A stretch of 64,000 nucleotides of DNA, taken from contig CM049316.1 of NCBI GenBank assembly GCA_026874595.1, positions 25,319,839 through 25,383,838 on the forward strand, written 5' to 3'. Source of the stretch: Sipunculus nudus (taxonomy: Eukaryota; Annelida; Sipuncula; Golfingiida; Sipunculidae). Below are positions 26,307-41,283 of this stretch, piece after piece (the first letter of the stretch is position 1; each line of letters opens with the position of its first letter). The translations under genes were made by a program, and so were the position numbers. Under the pieces are notes generated by a model. It saw only the letters and a program-made list of their open reading frames with translations, was not told where the DNA came from and did not search any database.

Positions 26307-28060
26307 ATGTATGTATGTATTATACTGCATCTTATATAAAACACAACAGACCGAAATGTAATATTTTAACTGTGGGATTTCTTTAGGTAAATGGAAGGGT
26401 ATGTGTCAGTCCCCTGCCTGTCCTGTTTAGGCAGGTTACATTCTGTATATTGGCATTCCTTTAAAAAAAGAGATTTTTCGTGACATATCGTCCATTAATC
26501 GATGTTAACTTTGATTCCCAGATACTATTCATTATCGTAGTCTAGCGGTGGAGCTCAAAACCGGATGGTCGTATGTTCGAATCTCGGGTGAAGCGGTGAC
26601 ATTTGTCAAGCTCTGCTCGCACCAACGGGCATGTTTCATTCATAAACGAGTGCGCCATTCGGGATTCCTGAATGTATGACCCAGCAAGTTGGACGATTAC
26701 ACACTCAGGGCCCGCAGGTGCAGTCCAGACACCAGGCCTGGTTAATATTAAGATATAGAATGAGAGGAATGTAGGACACTAAAGATATAGTCATCACAGG
26801 GGCTTTAATTATTACTAATCTCTTGTGTGTGATTACGAGTCCACTACAATACATTGGAGGTGGAATTTAAACGGATGCTACTGCACTATCACTTAGTCGG
26901 AAACGGAAACGAAATTCTGCAGACGTATATACTTAGTTAAGCCAGCTTTAAAGATGGAAACCAAGTCTATTATATACTAAGTATTCACTGACCTTTACTG
27001 CATGTCGTTGGTTGGTACCCGTCCTTACATGTACAGTGTCCTGTCACATTGCACGTCTTCTCTTGACATCCGACTCCACATTGCTCTGTACACTTTGTAC
27101 CGTAATACCCCGGCCTGCACTGACATGTACCGTTCTCATAGCTACATGAACCGTTACAACCCTCGTTACACGACTGTGAGCAGTTAAGACCATATTTTCC
27201 GGAATCACACACTTAAATTAAAAATAAACAAAATGATAGTTAAGAAACGATATTACAGTGAATAAAGTTAAAATAAACTAGAAATATACATTCTCACAAT
27301 GCAGGCTTCCGCCATTTGGGCGGCTCTTAATGTGGGATACTCCAAACCCAGGGACCTAGCCATAATTGAGGGAGGGAAAGGGGCCGAAATATTTGACTAA
27401 GCAATTGATTAATGCTTATGCATATAACAGATCACATTACTTCGACACAAATTACTAATGTTTTAATTCTAATAAGGAAGTTCAGCCCGTGTTTTAATTA
27501 ACTCATTAACCCATATTCCCTGGTTCTATGGAACATTTGTTCCCCAGCAATCGTTTGTATTCACTTATTTAACCCATATCCCAATGTTCAATCGGGCATA
27601 TATGACTACATTTTGTTAAGTCTTCCCTAGATCCGGATCATGAGCCGGACCCACACCAAAATGTCCCGCGGAGCCCTGAAACTTCATGGGATTCTGTTTA
27701 GGATTGTGTTAGGTATATTGTGAACAAACACACACATACGAGCGGGATTGAATGCATATTTCTTCCTTCTGGAAGTAACTCGAGAGAGCTATACAGAAAG
27801 TCCGTGAGCACCGGAGAGTTTGTGATTTAAGAGTCTGAACAAAGGTGTCAGCCGTGCGTTTACATTACTTTTTTGTAAAAATAAAAACAGACCAGCACGG
27901 CAAATAAATGTTATACTTTTAAAGTATAATTTCTATATCATTCATCACTGGTTTGATCCAGTGAGATTAAAAGTAAGATTCATGTAATCTGGAGGCTCAA
28001 TCATGATTGTATTGCTTATCACTCATATATGAATTATATAAGACATAGATATGTGAATTA

Positions 28061-28111
<51 letters not shown>

Positions 28112-30080
28112 TATATATATATATATATTCGTAACGGCGCAAGCAAGAAATCCATCTGAAGACACCCATGTACGCGAGCACATTAATATTCACGCGCACA
28201 CTTCTTTAAAGAAGTCTGGCGTATATTACTAAAGATAATCCCTTAAATCTTAGGACAGAAAAGCCCGATCTGACGGTACACAGTCTGTTCTTTTTGTGAT
28301 AAAATACTAACGCATTTATGAAGGACTTCTGGTTATGAGTCAGACCAACCCGTTTTGAACATTGCGTTTTGCAAGAGGGGAAATTTCAGCTTCCGAACAT
28401 ATGCAATCAACCACCTCCATTTACATGTTTATTGTCTTTCCTATTTGTTAACATGGGCGCATGAGCAGTGTTTACTAACAGCTTGTTGTAACAAGCATAA
28501 TTTCATCACAGAGGCGTTAAAAGAAACTTTCTCAACAGGAATTTCCTGCAATTAAATAATGTATAAACAGAGGAAGCTAAAAATGACAAATTCTACAGAT
28601 ATGGTGAATAGATTGCTTTTAGCAGCATAAAAAGTAGGTTGAACGTACTTTGCAGACAGTCTGGTGGTTCATACCCCGCTTTACAAACACAGTCACCGCT
28701 GTCAGGATTACAGGACCCTTCCATGCAGTTATCTGAGCAGGTCAAGTTACACCTGTCACCATAGTAACCACTCATACAGGTACACTCCCCGGTGACGTTG
28801 TTACATACATTGTTAAGGCAACCCGCGCTGCATGTCACTGTGCAGTTAGTTCCACTCTCACATTGCCCTGAATAAAAAGAAAGCATTCACGGTAGTATAG
28901 AAAAAGGTGACATTTATTATAATATTCAGCAGCTCATCAGCGAATGCTGTTGTTCAGTTCTTGAAATTATTTAAAGGGATTTGATATAATTATAATGAAA
29001 ACTTCCCATTTTTCTTTTAGGGTGGCCTTAGGACAATGGGAAGCTAGCAGTTTCGCAGAGGATTTGCATATATGGTATAAACATAGTAGTTTTTCAGATG
29101 CCAAGATCTTCATGTGGAAAGCGGAAGGCAGCGCGACCAAACAGTCGCACCGCCCCTCTATATGTCCTCCCATGCAGGGCATGATTCTGGACCATACTGT
29201 AAAGAAAATAATAACATTAAATTAATGTTATGGGATCAAAGCCCTGAAACATAAATATTTTTATTATGTATATAACGCGATTAAAACAAATGGGCAATTT
29301 GAATCTGGCTGATAAATAAAATGTCGGGAACGTATATACACACAAGGTTCAGAATATATATATAGGTAATAAATATTTATTCTAAATTGTGAGAATTATT
29401 GTATATATAAATGTATGATGTAAAAATTTGATGTAAAACGTAGGTATGTATAATTTTAAAGAATAAAACACTGATTTGGGACATACCACGCGGTCTTCAC
29501 AGGGTAATAACTAAAGCTTGGCAATTTTCCAATTTAAGAACTGGCTAAGGTATTGGTTCCGTATTCTAAAATATATAAATTGTATTCAATATTTCGCTTG
29601 CTGGAACAGATAATTTCGGGTTCACGAAACACATATAAAGAGTCCTCGTACAACAAGGAAAGATTCGGAGTGGAGCGAAGAGAGTTTTGCAAATATTATG
29701 TTAGCCAGTATCCGTGTAATGGTGGTAAATAGTTTTTTTGCGACGTTTCATTCCTTGGCTCTCCTTGTTTAATTGATCAGAATAGAGCAAATATGTGCTG
29801 AGGTGGGGCTGCATTGAAACGTCCTGGTCCAGTGTTGTGTGGACACTGCACGTGTACACCTCCTATACGATGTGTAGCATATATACGCCTGTGTATATAC
29901 TTCTGTGTATATCTCTGTGTCAGGCCTCCGTGAACAGACTGCTTGCTTGACAAAGAAGGAACTTTGACGGATACTAGCATAACTGATATATAAAGCCTTC
30001 AAAATGCCAGCTTTTTTATGTCTGTTTGATTATAAATATGAAGAAGTCGTCCCTCTTGCCGTTCATGTAAGCAGTTCACC

Positions 30081-30145
<65 letters not shown>

Positions 30146-30286
30146 ATATTTTCTTTCATATATATAATATATATAAATATGCTCTCCCTCTTTTTCTCTC
30201 ACTTTCTGTCTATCTGTCTATCTGTCTGACTGTCTAATCTTATTTAATCTAATCTAATCTAATCTAATCTAATCTAATCTTATCTA

Positions 30287-30328
<42 letters not shown>

Positions 30329-30336
30329 ATATATAT

Positions 30337-30406
<70 letters not shown>

Positions 30407-32180
30407 TTCTGCCCTCTCTCTGTCGTTCCATTTGTCTGTCCCTCACTCTGTCTGTCAGATTCTCTCATAGATAAGGTCCATATTTAAAATGAGATTTGTT
30501 TACGCTGTTTTCATTTCCCTTGAGTGGTCACCAAATATAAAAAGCATTTGTGTAACACATATAATATTTCCTTTCCTTTTCTTCTAGGGTTAACGTGCAT
30601 CCGTGTTTTTAGATCTGTTCAATTTCAAATTACACATATCGCGCAATAACTGCCGGTTTATATTGCCCACGGGAAATAATCATGACTATTCCAAATGACA
30701 TAAGCGGATGTTAAAATATTTACCCGATTGGATAACGTCTTTGAGGAAGCGTTTACATTTAGTTTGAATAATTCTATTTTCCATTAAATCTATTATTTAC
30801 TATTTTCCCCTTCGAATTAGCGTAATATCGATAGTGATATGTTAGGCAAATACCTAATTTAACCTGAGATATAACGACCAGAAAAAAAGAAAAATATAAT
30901 TGCATAAATCAGTCAATTTCCAGGTTAGCATATTGATCCGGCGTAACCGTTCAGGTGTGAACATTCCTCTCTTTGTCACATTTTACGTCCAACCGTATAT
31001 GTGTCCGTATCCTTATACTTGTCCCCACAAATTTAAAACACAACTTTACAAATACAACAAAAACATGACCTGTCTTAAAAGATTTGGAAACGACTTTACT
31101 CAAATGCAGAAAATCACATAAATTCTACCAACTGCCCATGCAAAGGTCCATAAGAAAGAAATACCATTCACACCTATATTTTCAAGCACATGAAGTTTAA
31201 CCTATCAAGCGGTTCAGTATCAGGCAGGGAACATTAGTAGGAAAGACAAAGCACCACATTAAGAACAATGGAGAGTTGGTGAAGAAGATTAGCTATTTAG
31301 CTAACCCAACAGATATTTTCTTTTGATGTGAGTATCCTATTCACAGATATTCCCTTATCGACGCAGTAACAGCTACTAGGAATCACATGGAGCTGGTTGA
31401 TACAACGACCCGTACAACACTACAGACTTTGAGGACGCCATTAAGCTGTTAGGGATAGGTTTGTCAGATATTTACTTAATACAAGGGGGGCGTTCTTCCT
31501 GTCAAAATTGAATACAGGTGGCGCCACCAGACTGCAGAAACTGATGCAACATTTAATGATCATTATCCGATTGTGTGTGATATGAGAATAAAGGGGCGTT
31601 AACACCTATCCGTATTTTCCTTCCGCACCCGCACTCGCTTCCGTCATCCGTTATCCGTCAAATTTGAGTTAGTTAAAATTACATAGGACATTCACACCTA
31701 TCCGCTTACGCACCCGCACCCGTCTATCAGCCCGCACAAATCGGTCTGGGACCGATTCACGACGGAAGCGGACGACGGGTGCGGACGGGAATCCATATTG
31801 TGACGTCATATAATAGGGGATATTCTGGAATGTGCTTGTGCTTGATAGAAAATGACAAAAGCGGTTTATTTTCACTTTGAAAACGTGGAACTTGCGCGTG
31901 CCTCATAATCCAGCTCGGGAAAGCTATAATTATTAATTTATATAAATAAAGCAATGTTATGAATAGAATCATATTTGGAACTTGCGCGTGCCTCACAATC
32001 CCGCTCGGGAAAGCTTTAATTGTTAATTGATATAATTAAAGCAATGTTATAAATAGAATCATATAAATCACCAAAGGAGCGGGGGTGGGGTAATTTGGAA
32101 TAAAGACTGATAAGTCGATGAATATAATATCAATTTACTAGTCAGCCCACGAAAAATAAAATATAGCCTATTATATAAAG

Positions 32181-32222
<42 letters not shown>

Positions 32223-32410
32223 AAACATAATGTATGGAGAATAATTTAAGCGCCCTTGTGGAAACGGGGTTTCAAAATAAATCACAGTTCTAACCCTAAA
32301 TTACACGTGTTTCGTGAAATTTTAGGTTAAGAGGGTAATACATTATTTGTTATTAAATCAAATTCGAATAATACATTGGTAATACATTATTTGTTATTAA
32401 ATTAAATTCG

Positions 32411-32466
<56 letters not shown>

Positions 32467-35400
32467 TGCATGAACTTGCATATGTGAAAGATAATAGTGT
32501 ATTTTATATGAAACAAATGTGATGAGTGCGGGTGCGGGCGGAAAAAGGTGTGAACCGAGACAACGGATGGCGGACGACGGATGACGGAAGCGGGTGCGGG
32601 TGCGGAAGGAAGGGAAAAAAACGGATAGGTGTGAACGCGGCTTAACTGTACACCTGTCACAGCAGGGGATCTCCCCCAGTGACTGTAAAAAATCAGGAAC
32701 CCTGGCACAGCTGACTTCCAGTGCCCAGGAGTGAGTTGCCTGCATCTGGACAAAGCAAGTGACTACAATAGAGCCCCAGGTCAAGGGAACAGCCTTGGGA
32801 TCGCCAGTATCACCAATCATTGTAAGCTTCTATATTGAAGCATTCGAGCAAGAAGCCATCTTTCCGACAAGACCACATCCAAAAATATGACTACGGCATG
32901 TAGATGACACATACACAGTGCTCGACCGGTATGACGTTGAACCATTTACTGACCATCTCAACAACAGGGACCCCAACATCCAGTTTTCGAGTTGATTGCC
33001 TTGGAAATGGAAGGGAAATCGTAGTTTCTAAACAACTTTCTCCTCCTACAGGATAAAACGAGCGTCTACAGTAAAGCCACAGATAAGGACGAGTACTTTG
33101 ACTTCGCGTCAAATCGACCCCTGGAGCATAAATGTAATATGGAACGCACTTTATTACAAAGAGCCAAGGACATAGTGTCAAAAGAAGAAGACCGCATAGG
33201 GGAAAGGAGACAGATACGTCAAGCATTCGGAGCCAATGGTTACACCAACTGGGTAATAAGGGCAACATCATGAGGATAAAAACTAAGAAAGAAAGTACAA
33301 CTGCCAAGAAAGCAGGCGTATGATTTTAGTCTTGCCATATGTAAAGAGCATCTCAGAGAGTCTCCTGAGAACCTTCCGGAAATATGACATCCAAGGACAA
33401 GACGGAACATAATAAGAAAACAGGTGCCGTGTTCTTGTTAAGTTCAGTCATGTGTTCTTGTTAAGTTCAGTCAAGTCATGTACTAACATGCGTGTTTTAT
33501 TCACTGTGTCTGTTTTGCATATTTTGCATGTGTGATTTAGATGGGAAAGGTATTATAAGTGCCCAGAGAAATGTTTACAAAAAAAAGAAAAACATATGAT
33601 GAAACAGGTGTTAGCAAAAATCCATACCTAAGACCAAACGCTAGATTTTCACTGCTTATGTCTAATACAAACACAATGAATTCATTCGATTCGTTAACAC
33701 TGATCGGAGAAAAAGTGGCTGAACGTCGTGCTGCTGTCATGACGTCTTCAAATATAGACCTGCAACGATATAAAGCGATCAGCGAACGTTTGGTATTTTT
33801 AGAGATAAGTCCTTCCAATAATGTGTTCATTAGTTTTAATCGATATCACAACTCTACAAAGTAAACATAAGCTTTATGCCATTTTTAATTAATTTGCAAG
33901 TTCAATTAATGCCAATCACTTAATTGATGACTTTGCCACGAAAAAAAGTAAATACTGTAATAATTCTGTCGCCACATGAGTGCTGGCACTTACTGTATAT
34001 CGCACATGATAATTAGGATGAAAGTCAATAATATTACAATTCAGCACAGTACTTTTTGTATACACATTACACGTTTGAAGAAAGGGCCCCTGGTTGAAGT
34101 AGAGCCAGAGGCCCAACGCAACCTTAATTCGCCCCTGATATTCGGATTCAGTTGATGTAAGGAGAAACTTAAAGAAGTCACTCAACGTCCAAAGCCACCG
34201 ACATGCCCCGCAAAGTCTAGTAAAAATCAGGTTGAACCCTGAACAAATTGCAACAGAAATGAAACCGACTGTATCTTACTCAGAAAAATCTTAAGAATAA
34301 CATATCAAAGTCCCAAAAAGTCCCATGGGGTAAGTCCCTTTGTGTAATAATTTTAATTGGCCAATTAACGATTATGTTTAACTCTACTGATCTGCAAATT
34401 GTCATACTAAACTTGGTCTTTATCGCTGATTTGAAAGATCTCTTCACTTACCGCTGATTTGAAAGATCTCTTCACTGCGAGTCTATTGTATCTGAATAAG
34501 ATTTAAAATTACCAATAATAACGATTTTCAGTATATTTTCCAGGGTAGGGCTGAAAAATGCACTGGCACAAGAGTTTTTTAATATCGCTAGAACAACTAT
34601 TGTCCCAAAGTTGCCAGATGGATCTACGATACACAAGTATCAGACCATGCAATTGACACAAAACAAGGGGGAAGATAGTTGAATGTATCCACGCAGAATT
34701 CATTCTCTGCGGAATTAACATGAGGCTTGATGTGACTTCAGGCCAGTGTTCTATAACTGCGCCATGTTGGCTGCATAACAGACATATTTCGATGGACTCT
34801 GTATATATTTGAGATATTCTTTACCACTGTGTATCACCAACTTCGAAAATCTGCACAAGTATTGATGTTGACCTCAGGAATACTGTGGGAGGCTTTAACC
34901 TTTGTTTGAATTGTTTTTCTTATGCTTTTCTGACGACGGATTGTGTGGATATTACTAGACATTCCAACCGTATTCCACCAGTGTAGGTGGGTGGCAGTCA
35001 ACCAAAACCAAATTTTGGCGCAAGTACAGTCGAGATTATCTCCTGAGTTTGAGGTCACCTGTACTAAGGGTAAACACTGACCACTCAACATTATCAGACT
35101 TGTGAAACACTCTTAAAAGCTTTGAATTTCATAAACACACTCTAAGAAGAACTAGGGCAGGTCAGTAACATGCAAGACCAGTTCCATCATAATCACGTCA
35201 AGGACTGTTACTTTTCTTGGTAAATAAACAAAGCAAGGTTCGGACAATCTTATGAGTGTGCCCCGCACGGAAAATACCAGCCAGTCTACAAAGTTTAAGA
35301 TTAACATATCGGCTGTTAACAGGAATATGTACATATATATATGTCTCCTAAATCCCTGGTCAGTCTGTAATAAAACAACAGCTATCGTTGACCAGGGAGT

Positions 35401-38334
35401 AGATATTTTGGCCCTTACTAAAACCTGGCTAAAGGGTGATACTTGTGATAATGTGATCCTTCATGATATGACCCCTCCCGGATATTACAAAAAGCCAGAA
35501 AGGCTAGAGGTGGTGGAATAGCAATTGTATATCATGAGCATATTGATGTCAAACGTGTGCCTATCAATAGCAGAGGCCAGTTTTCATCGCTTGTGACATT
35601 TAAGTGAAACAATCAGCCAGAGTATTCGTGGTGTATAGACGTCCTCCATCTGGAAAGAATAGTATTACTTATAATCCTCCTTTTTTAATTGAATTCGCTG
35701 ATTTCCTTGAACGCAACATATCACGTCGTGTTCTAAACAAATTGCGATCCTCCATGATTTTAACATCCATGTCAAAAGCGACGAATGAAATGCACGGGAA
35801 TTCCGTGGTTTGATTAAGCGCTTTGGTCCCGTACAGCATGTATGTCAGAGCACACATCGTAATGGCTACACACTTGATCTCGTCCTGTCACGATCAAATG
35901 AGAACTTGATCAGCAATGTGGAGTCTAAGGATCATAAATGTCCGGGTCATTATCCTGTGTTTTCTTCTCTGTGTTTGCAGGACCGTCAAAGCAAAAGAAT
36001 ACTGTTTCGTATAGGAAGTTCATTGCTTTGTGCCTGTGCTAACCAGTGACATTCAGAGATCTGTGCGGTCTACTGATTTCAGTGCCTATTCTCTGAATGA
36101 TCTCATCTCACTTCATAACACTGAACTGTCTTCTGTTTTTGATGCCCATGCCCCTTTGAAAAACGCGAGTCGTTATCATAGGACAAGATGCTTAATGGTA
36201 CACAGATGAGGTCAGAACTGTAGAGCAATTACGTAGACATTTGGTACGGTTGTGGAGAAAAACTTGACTTGCAGTCCATCGTGAAATGGTAATTGAACAG
36301 AGATCAATCGCCTAATCAAACTGTTAAGACAAGTTACTATAGTTGCAAGACTGCAGAGTGTCAAGACTATTCGAAGGAATTTTTAGAAAAATTGACACCT
36401 TGTTGGGTAAGGATGAGACTACCTCTTGCAAGGAAGCCATTTACTGACCTAACTGAAGCTTTTTGGTCTCCATTTAAGATACAGGATATCAGGGAGTCCA
36501 TTGGAGCAGATATTTCTTACTGTGGGTTTTTTTTCAAGCACTCGCGTACTTACTCCATGACGAATCTGGCTCTTGCCATCGTGGACGAAGTGGGGCGTAT
36601 CATCTCAGCATCTGATCCACCCCCAAGCAGTGCGACCTTGACCCCCTAGCGACCAGACTGCTAAAGGCATGTTCCAAGGAATTAAACCCTGTTATAACAC
36701 ACATAGTTAACCAATCACTTTCCAATGATGTATTTCCACAGAACGACAAAACCGCTCTCGTCACCCCGCTTCTTTAGAAGTCGATACTGTATCCTGAAGT
36801 CTTAAAAAAACTTCTAAAGTTTTTAACTTGACGTTTGTTTCCAAAGTGTTTTCACGACTCCGCCAACATCTAGTAGACAGATACTTGGAGGAGCCATATC
36901 AATCAGCTTATTTGGCTAAACACTCCACAGAGACTGCTACATTGAGAGTACATTATGACAACCAATGTGCTCTTAGAGAGAATAATGTGTTCTTTAAGTC
37001 AATAATGACTTGTCAGCTGCCTTTGATACGGTCAGTCATCAGATATCGTTTGATGCACTTCGGTCTATGGTAGTTACTATAACTGCCCTAGACTGGTTCT
37101 CATCATATCTTTGTAAGCGTGGCCAATCAGTCCAGATAGAAGGGATTACAAATATTGGACCGTGGTGTGCCCCAGGGCTCCGTATTGGGACCTGTCCTCT
37201 TTACTATTTACACTCTTCCCTTAGGTACTATACAGCATAAGTGTGTTTTTTTAATATGTATGCTGACGATTCTTCTTTGTATTTGATTTTCAGGCCTGAG
37301 CACCTCAGAAATAACATCACATATATGGAGGCTACTGCTGGTTTAGTTCATGAATGGATGGCCAAGAACAGTTTAAAATTGAACGATGATAAAACAGAAG
37401 TGATGCTAATTCAACATCTGGCGACAAAGATTGAAGTTAATTTCTTCTAATCGGTGAACGTTGGTGTTTATTTTATTGCCCATTCCACCACGGAGCAGCA
37501 CGTGAACACCATTTGCCGTGAGACTTACATGCGTCTCAGCGACATCTATAAAATAAAAGCTTATTTGAATCCCCTTTCTCTTGAGCGCCTGATCCATTCT
37601 TTTGTCACTACTAATTTAGATTATGGAAATGTCTTACTTCTTGCGTCCCGTTTCATTAATTCACAGGCTTCAGCGAGTTCAGAAGAGCGCAGCCCGTTTA
37701 CTATGTGGATTTGACTAGTATGATCACATTACACCTGTATTGCATAAGCGTCACTGGCTCCCTATGAGTCAGCGCATTAAAATGTTAGGTGGTCATACTA
37801 CTTTTCAAGACAAAACATCGCATAGCCCCGGTCTATTTACACGATCTAATTCATTCGTACACACCACGTAGATACCTCAGATCGGTCGATAAGGACTTTT
37901 CCTTTTTGTTCCACGTACAAATTCTTCAATGGTTGCTCAAAGAGCATTTTGCATGGCAGGTCCCACTTTGTGGAATTTATTTCCTTTAGAAAGAAGAAAG
38001 GCTGAGAACCTAGTCACTTTTTAAAAAAATGCTCAAGATATACTTATTTGTGCAGTTTTTCGATTACCGGTGATTTTACAAATTGTGCAGATTTTTATTT
38101 CTATACCGTGAATCTAACTTCATCTTATGGTTAAATGTCGTTTATTGGTTTAATGTCATATCTAAGTACATGTATATGATACTGGATTATGTGCTTTACT
38201 TTTCTAGCGAAGCAATATCTAAATTTAGTCTGCATCTTTATTTAAGGATTTTTTCATAGTCATTTCTATGCAATTTCTCACTTGTGATAGCGTTTTAGAG
38301 CACAACGGCACAAAGTTGCTTTAAGACCTCTGGG

Positions 38335-38400
<66 letters not shown>

Positions 38401-39640
38401 ATTGGGTTTTTTTGTGCTAGTCGGATGTGATCAGCACGTTTGTTATGTAATAAACGGATAAAAACCAGCGTGTCTCTATGATTATGTCACCATTAGCACT
38501 TACAGGGAAATTTTAAGGCTTTTTTCTTCCTTGAATAAAGGTGCTCATAACATTAGTACAATAAGTCTAGTCGTTTACCTTGATTTATAAGCCGAACTGC
38601 GAACAAATTGCAACATAAATGAAACCAACTGTATCTTACTCAAAAAAATCTAGAGAATAACATACAAAAGTTCAAAAGGTACCATTGGAGAAAGCCATTT
38701 AATTTGATAATTTTAATTGGCCAATTCACGAAGTTTTACTTTACTTATCTGCACATTGTTATATTGCATGTCTATTGAACCTGTCTAAGATGTAAATTTA
38801 CCAATAATTACGATTTAAGTATATTGTCCAGGGCAGGCCTCGACAAATGCACTTGTTCACTTGCCCACTTCCCCTATTGTTGGTAATATCGTGAGAACAA
38901 CTAGCCCCATTGTCTGAAAGTTGCCGGTTGGATCTACGATATACCAGCATAAGACCATGCAATTGAGGGAATATTACATATAGGATAAATCATATAGAAT
39001 TATGATATGTATCATAAGGAATAAAGGGTTATGGGCAAGAAGCATTCAGTTTCTTTTCCGTTGCAATTTGTTCCCGGTTTGGCAAAAAAAATCAAGTAAA
39101 ATGACAAGACTAACGCAGCGACCTTGGCCTGGCACTCCCACAGATAAACAACAACTTGTTGTCACATGATGCCTGCGGTAATGTGACAACACCTGATTCG
39201 TCGTCATGATGATGACCGTGTGATACGGTCGAAAGATACAGCTAAATAAACTGTAAATTTCTCAGTTGAGAATTTAACTAACCTTTATGAGGAGTCGTGT
39301 TTTAAGGGCTAGAATAAACCACGACAATCATACCGGAAGTATCAGTTAGTCTTCATGACGTTCGGCTCCAGTTGTGCCATTCATCACAACGTGTGGGAGT
39401 CGCACATCACGAAATGTTGATGATCAGTTTTTATAGATAGTTATAATGGCACATTCTTGGCAGACCACAGCAAGTTGTCACGATATACACAGCTCATAGG
39501 GTCCTTTATGTCAGTCTGTGTCACTGAATTGCGATCTTACAGTCATGAGACGGCAGATTCTGAGGAGGTGTGGGAAGTAAATAGAAAGTTTATGTGGAAA
39601 AACCGATCTGATATCCTAGATTAACCTTAGATTCGTCTAA

Positions 39641-39690
<50 letters not shown>

Positions 39691-39728
39691 TATATATATA
39701 TATATAAACATTTGCATCTACATGTACA

Positions 39729-39781
<53 letters not shown>

Positions 39782-39798
39782 TTGCATCTACATGTACA

Positions 39799-39853
<55 letters not shown>

Positions 39854-39957
39854 ACCATGTATCAAATATGATATAATTTAACATTAAATATAATTCATAT
39901 AAAATGTAAATTATCAATACAAATTGAGATATTAAGAGCAAGGCCCCGACCCCGTTT

Positions 39958-40005
<48 letters not shown>

Positions 40006-41189
40006 GAAATCCATATATGCACTTCAGGGGACACATAAGTATTCCCCATCTTACTGTGTGGAAAAATTAAAACCTGCAGCTGTCCGAAACAAAATCGTAC
40101 TTGGAAATCGTAAAGTACTCTATAAAAACGTGTACCACTTAGGTTTAATAAAACACCATGCTCATGCATTCTAAACAATAAGTAAATGTATATGATAGAG
40201 GCAGTATACGTCTGTTATTTCACGTAACATAAAAAATATATAATAAGAAATCGGTAACAAAATAATAAAAAATGATCTTTTTATTTGTATGGTCTAGGAC
40301 ACAAACATTTAATAAACGAGTCCTTCCCCTTGTCGTGTTAAAAGCCAGTTAAAACCACGCAGAGCCAAGCGAATATTCTCACTGAGAGTTGCTTTCTACC
40401 TTGATTAATGGCTGCGACAAATATAGCTGACTTGAGGGACAGCACGAACGGTATGGACTCGAAAATTTCCGTGTATTATCCGCTGTTGTTCACCGACACC
40501 TTTATAACATGTATCTAACACGTAGAAACTGCCCAGGAAACATTTACATTCATCAGTAAACGACTAACTAAGCACTGACTAACATACTTCATACCATAGG
40601 CATGTTATGGTTCCCAGTATTTTAAAATCTAGTGAGCACTAATTACACTCTAATGTCCGTTTATACCCAAACAGTTTTCACATTTGGCTGTTCGTTTGTT
40701 TGTCTCTCGGCAGGTACAGTATTACCTCGCCTAACGACCATCTCAGTTAAGCGGACACTTCCATATAAAGACCACTTTTTCATGGTTTAATTTTTATTTG
40801 TTCTTTATATCAGACCTGACTTAAATGACCACCTAATGAATGCAACCACTTTACCACGGTCCCGTTGGTGGTCGTTATATCGAGGCTTCACTGTATATGC
40901 AAAATTAATGAACCGATTGTAATGAACATTGGCAGAACAGCCTGACTTTTCGAATAAATGGCCTATAATAAGACAAGATAATGTTTCAATGCAGACTCAC
41001 GGTCCATACACATTCATTGAAAGTGATTTATCTGTGTAAGAAAAATAAATATCTTGTATGAATCAATATATACATACACAATATACATACATATAAAATA
41101 CATAAAAAATACAGATGCACTTAATATACATATACATGTATATACATACATATACATACACATTTATACACACACACAAAGATATATAT

Positions 41190-41283
<94 letters not shown>

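Larger units (their letters stand above)
31205..33400 (+). pseudogene. Penelope-like element reverse transcriptase relic (interrupted)
   Basis: Conserved RT blocks appear in order on the plus strand with stops and frame changes: [20 protein letters not shown] (31205), [11 protein letters not shown] (31325), [20 protein letters not shown] (32784), [12 protein letters not shown] with the catalytic VDD (32902), [20 protein letters not shown] (33066), and [20 protein letters not shown] (33332). GSPVSP and SNRPLEHK are hallmarks of Penelope-like RTs. The GIY-YIG endonuclease was not found. A Harbinger-like element splits the gene at 31592-32642. It is non-functional. Confidence 0.8.
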
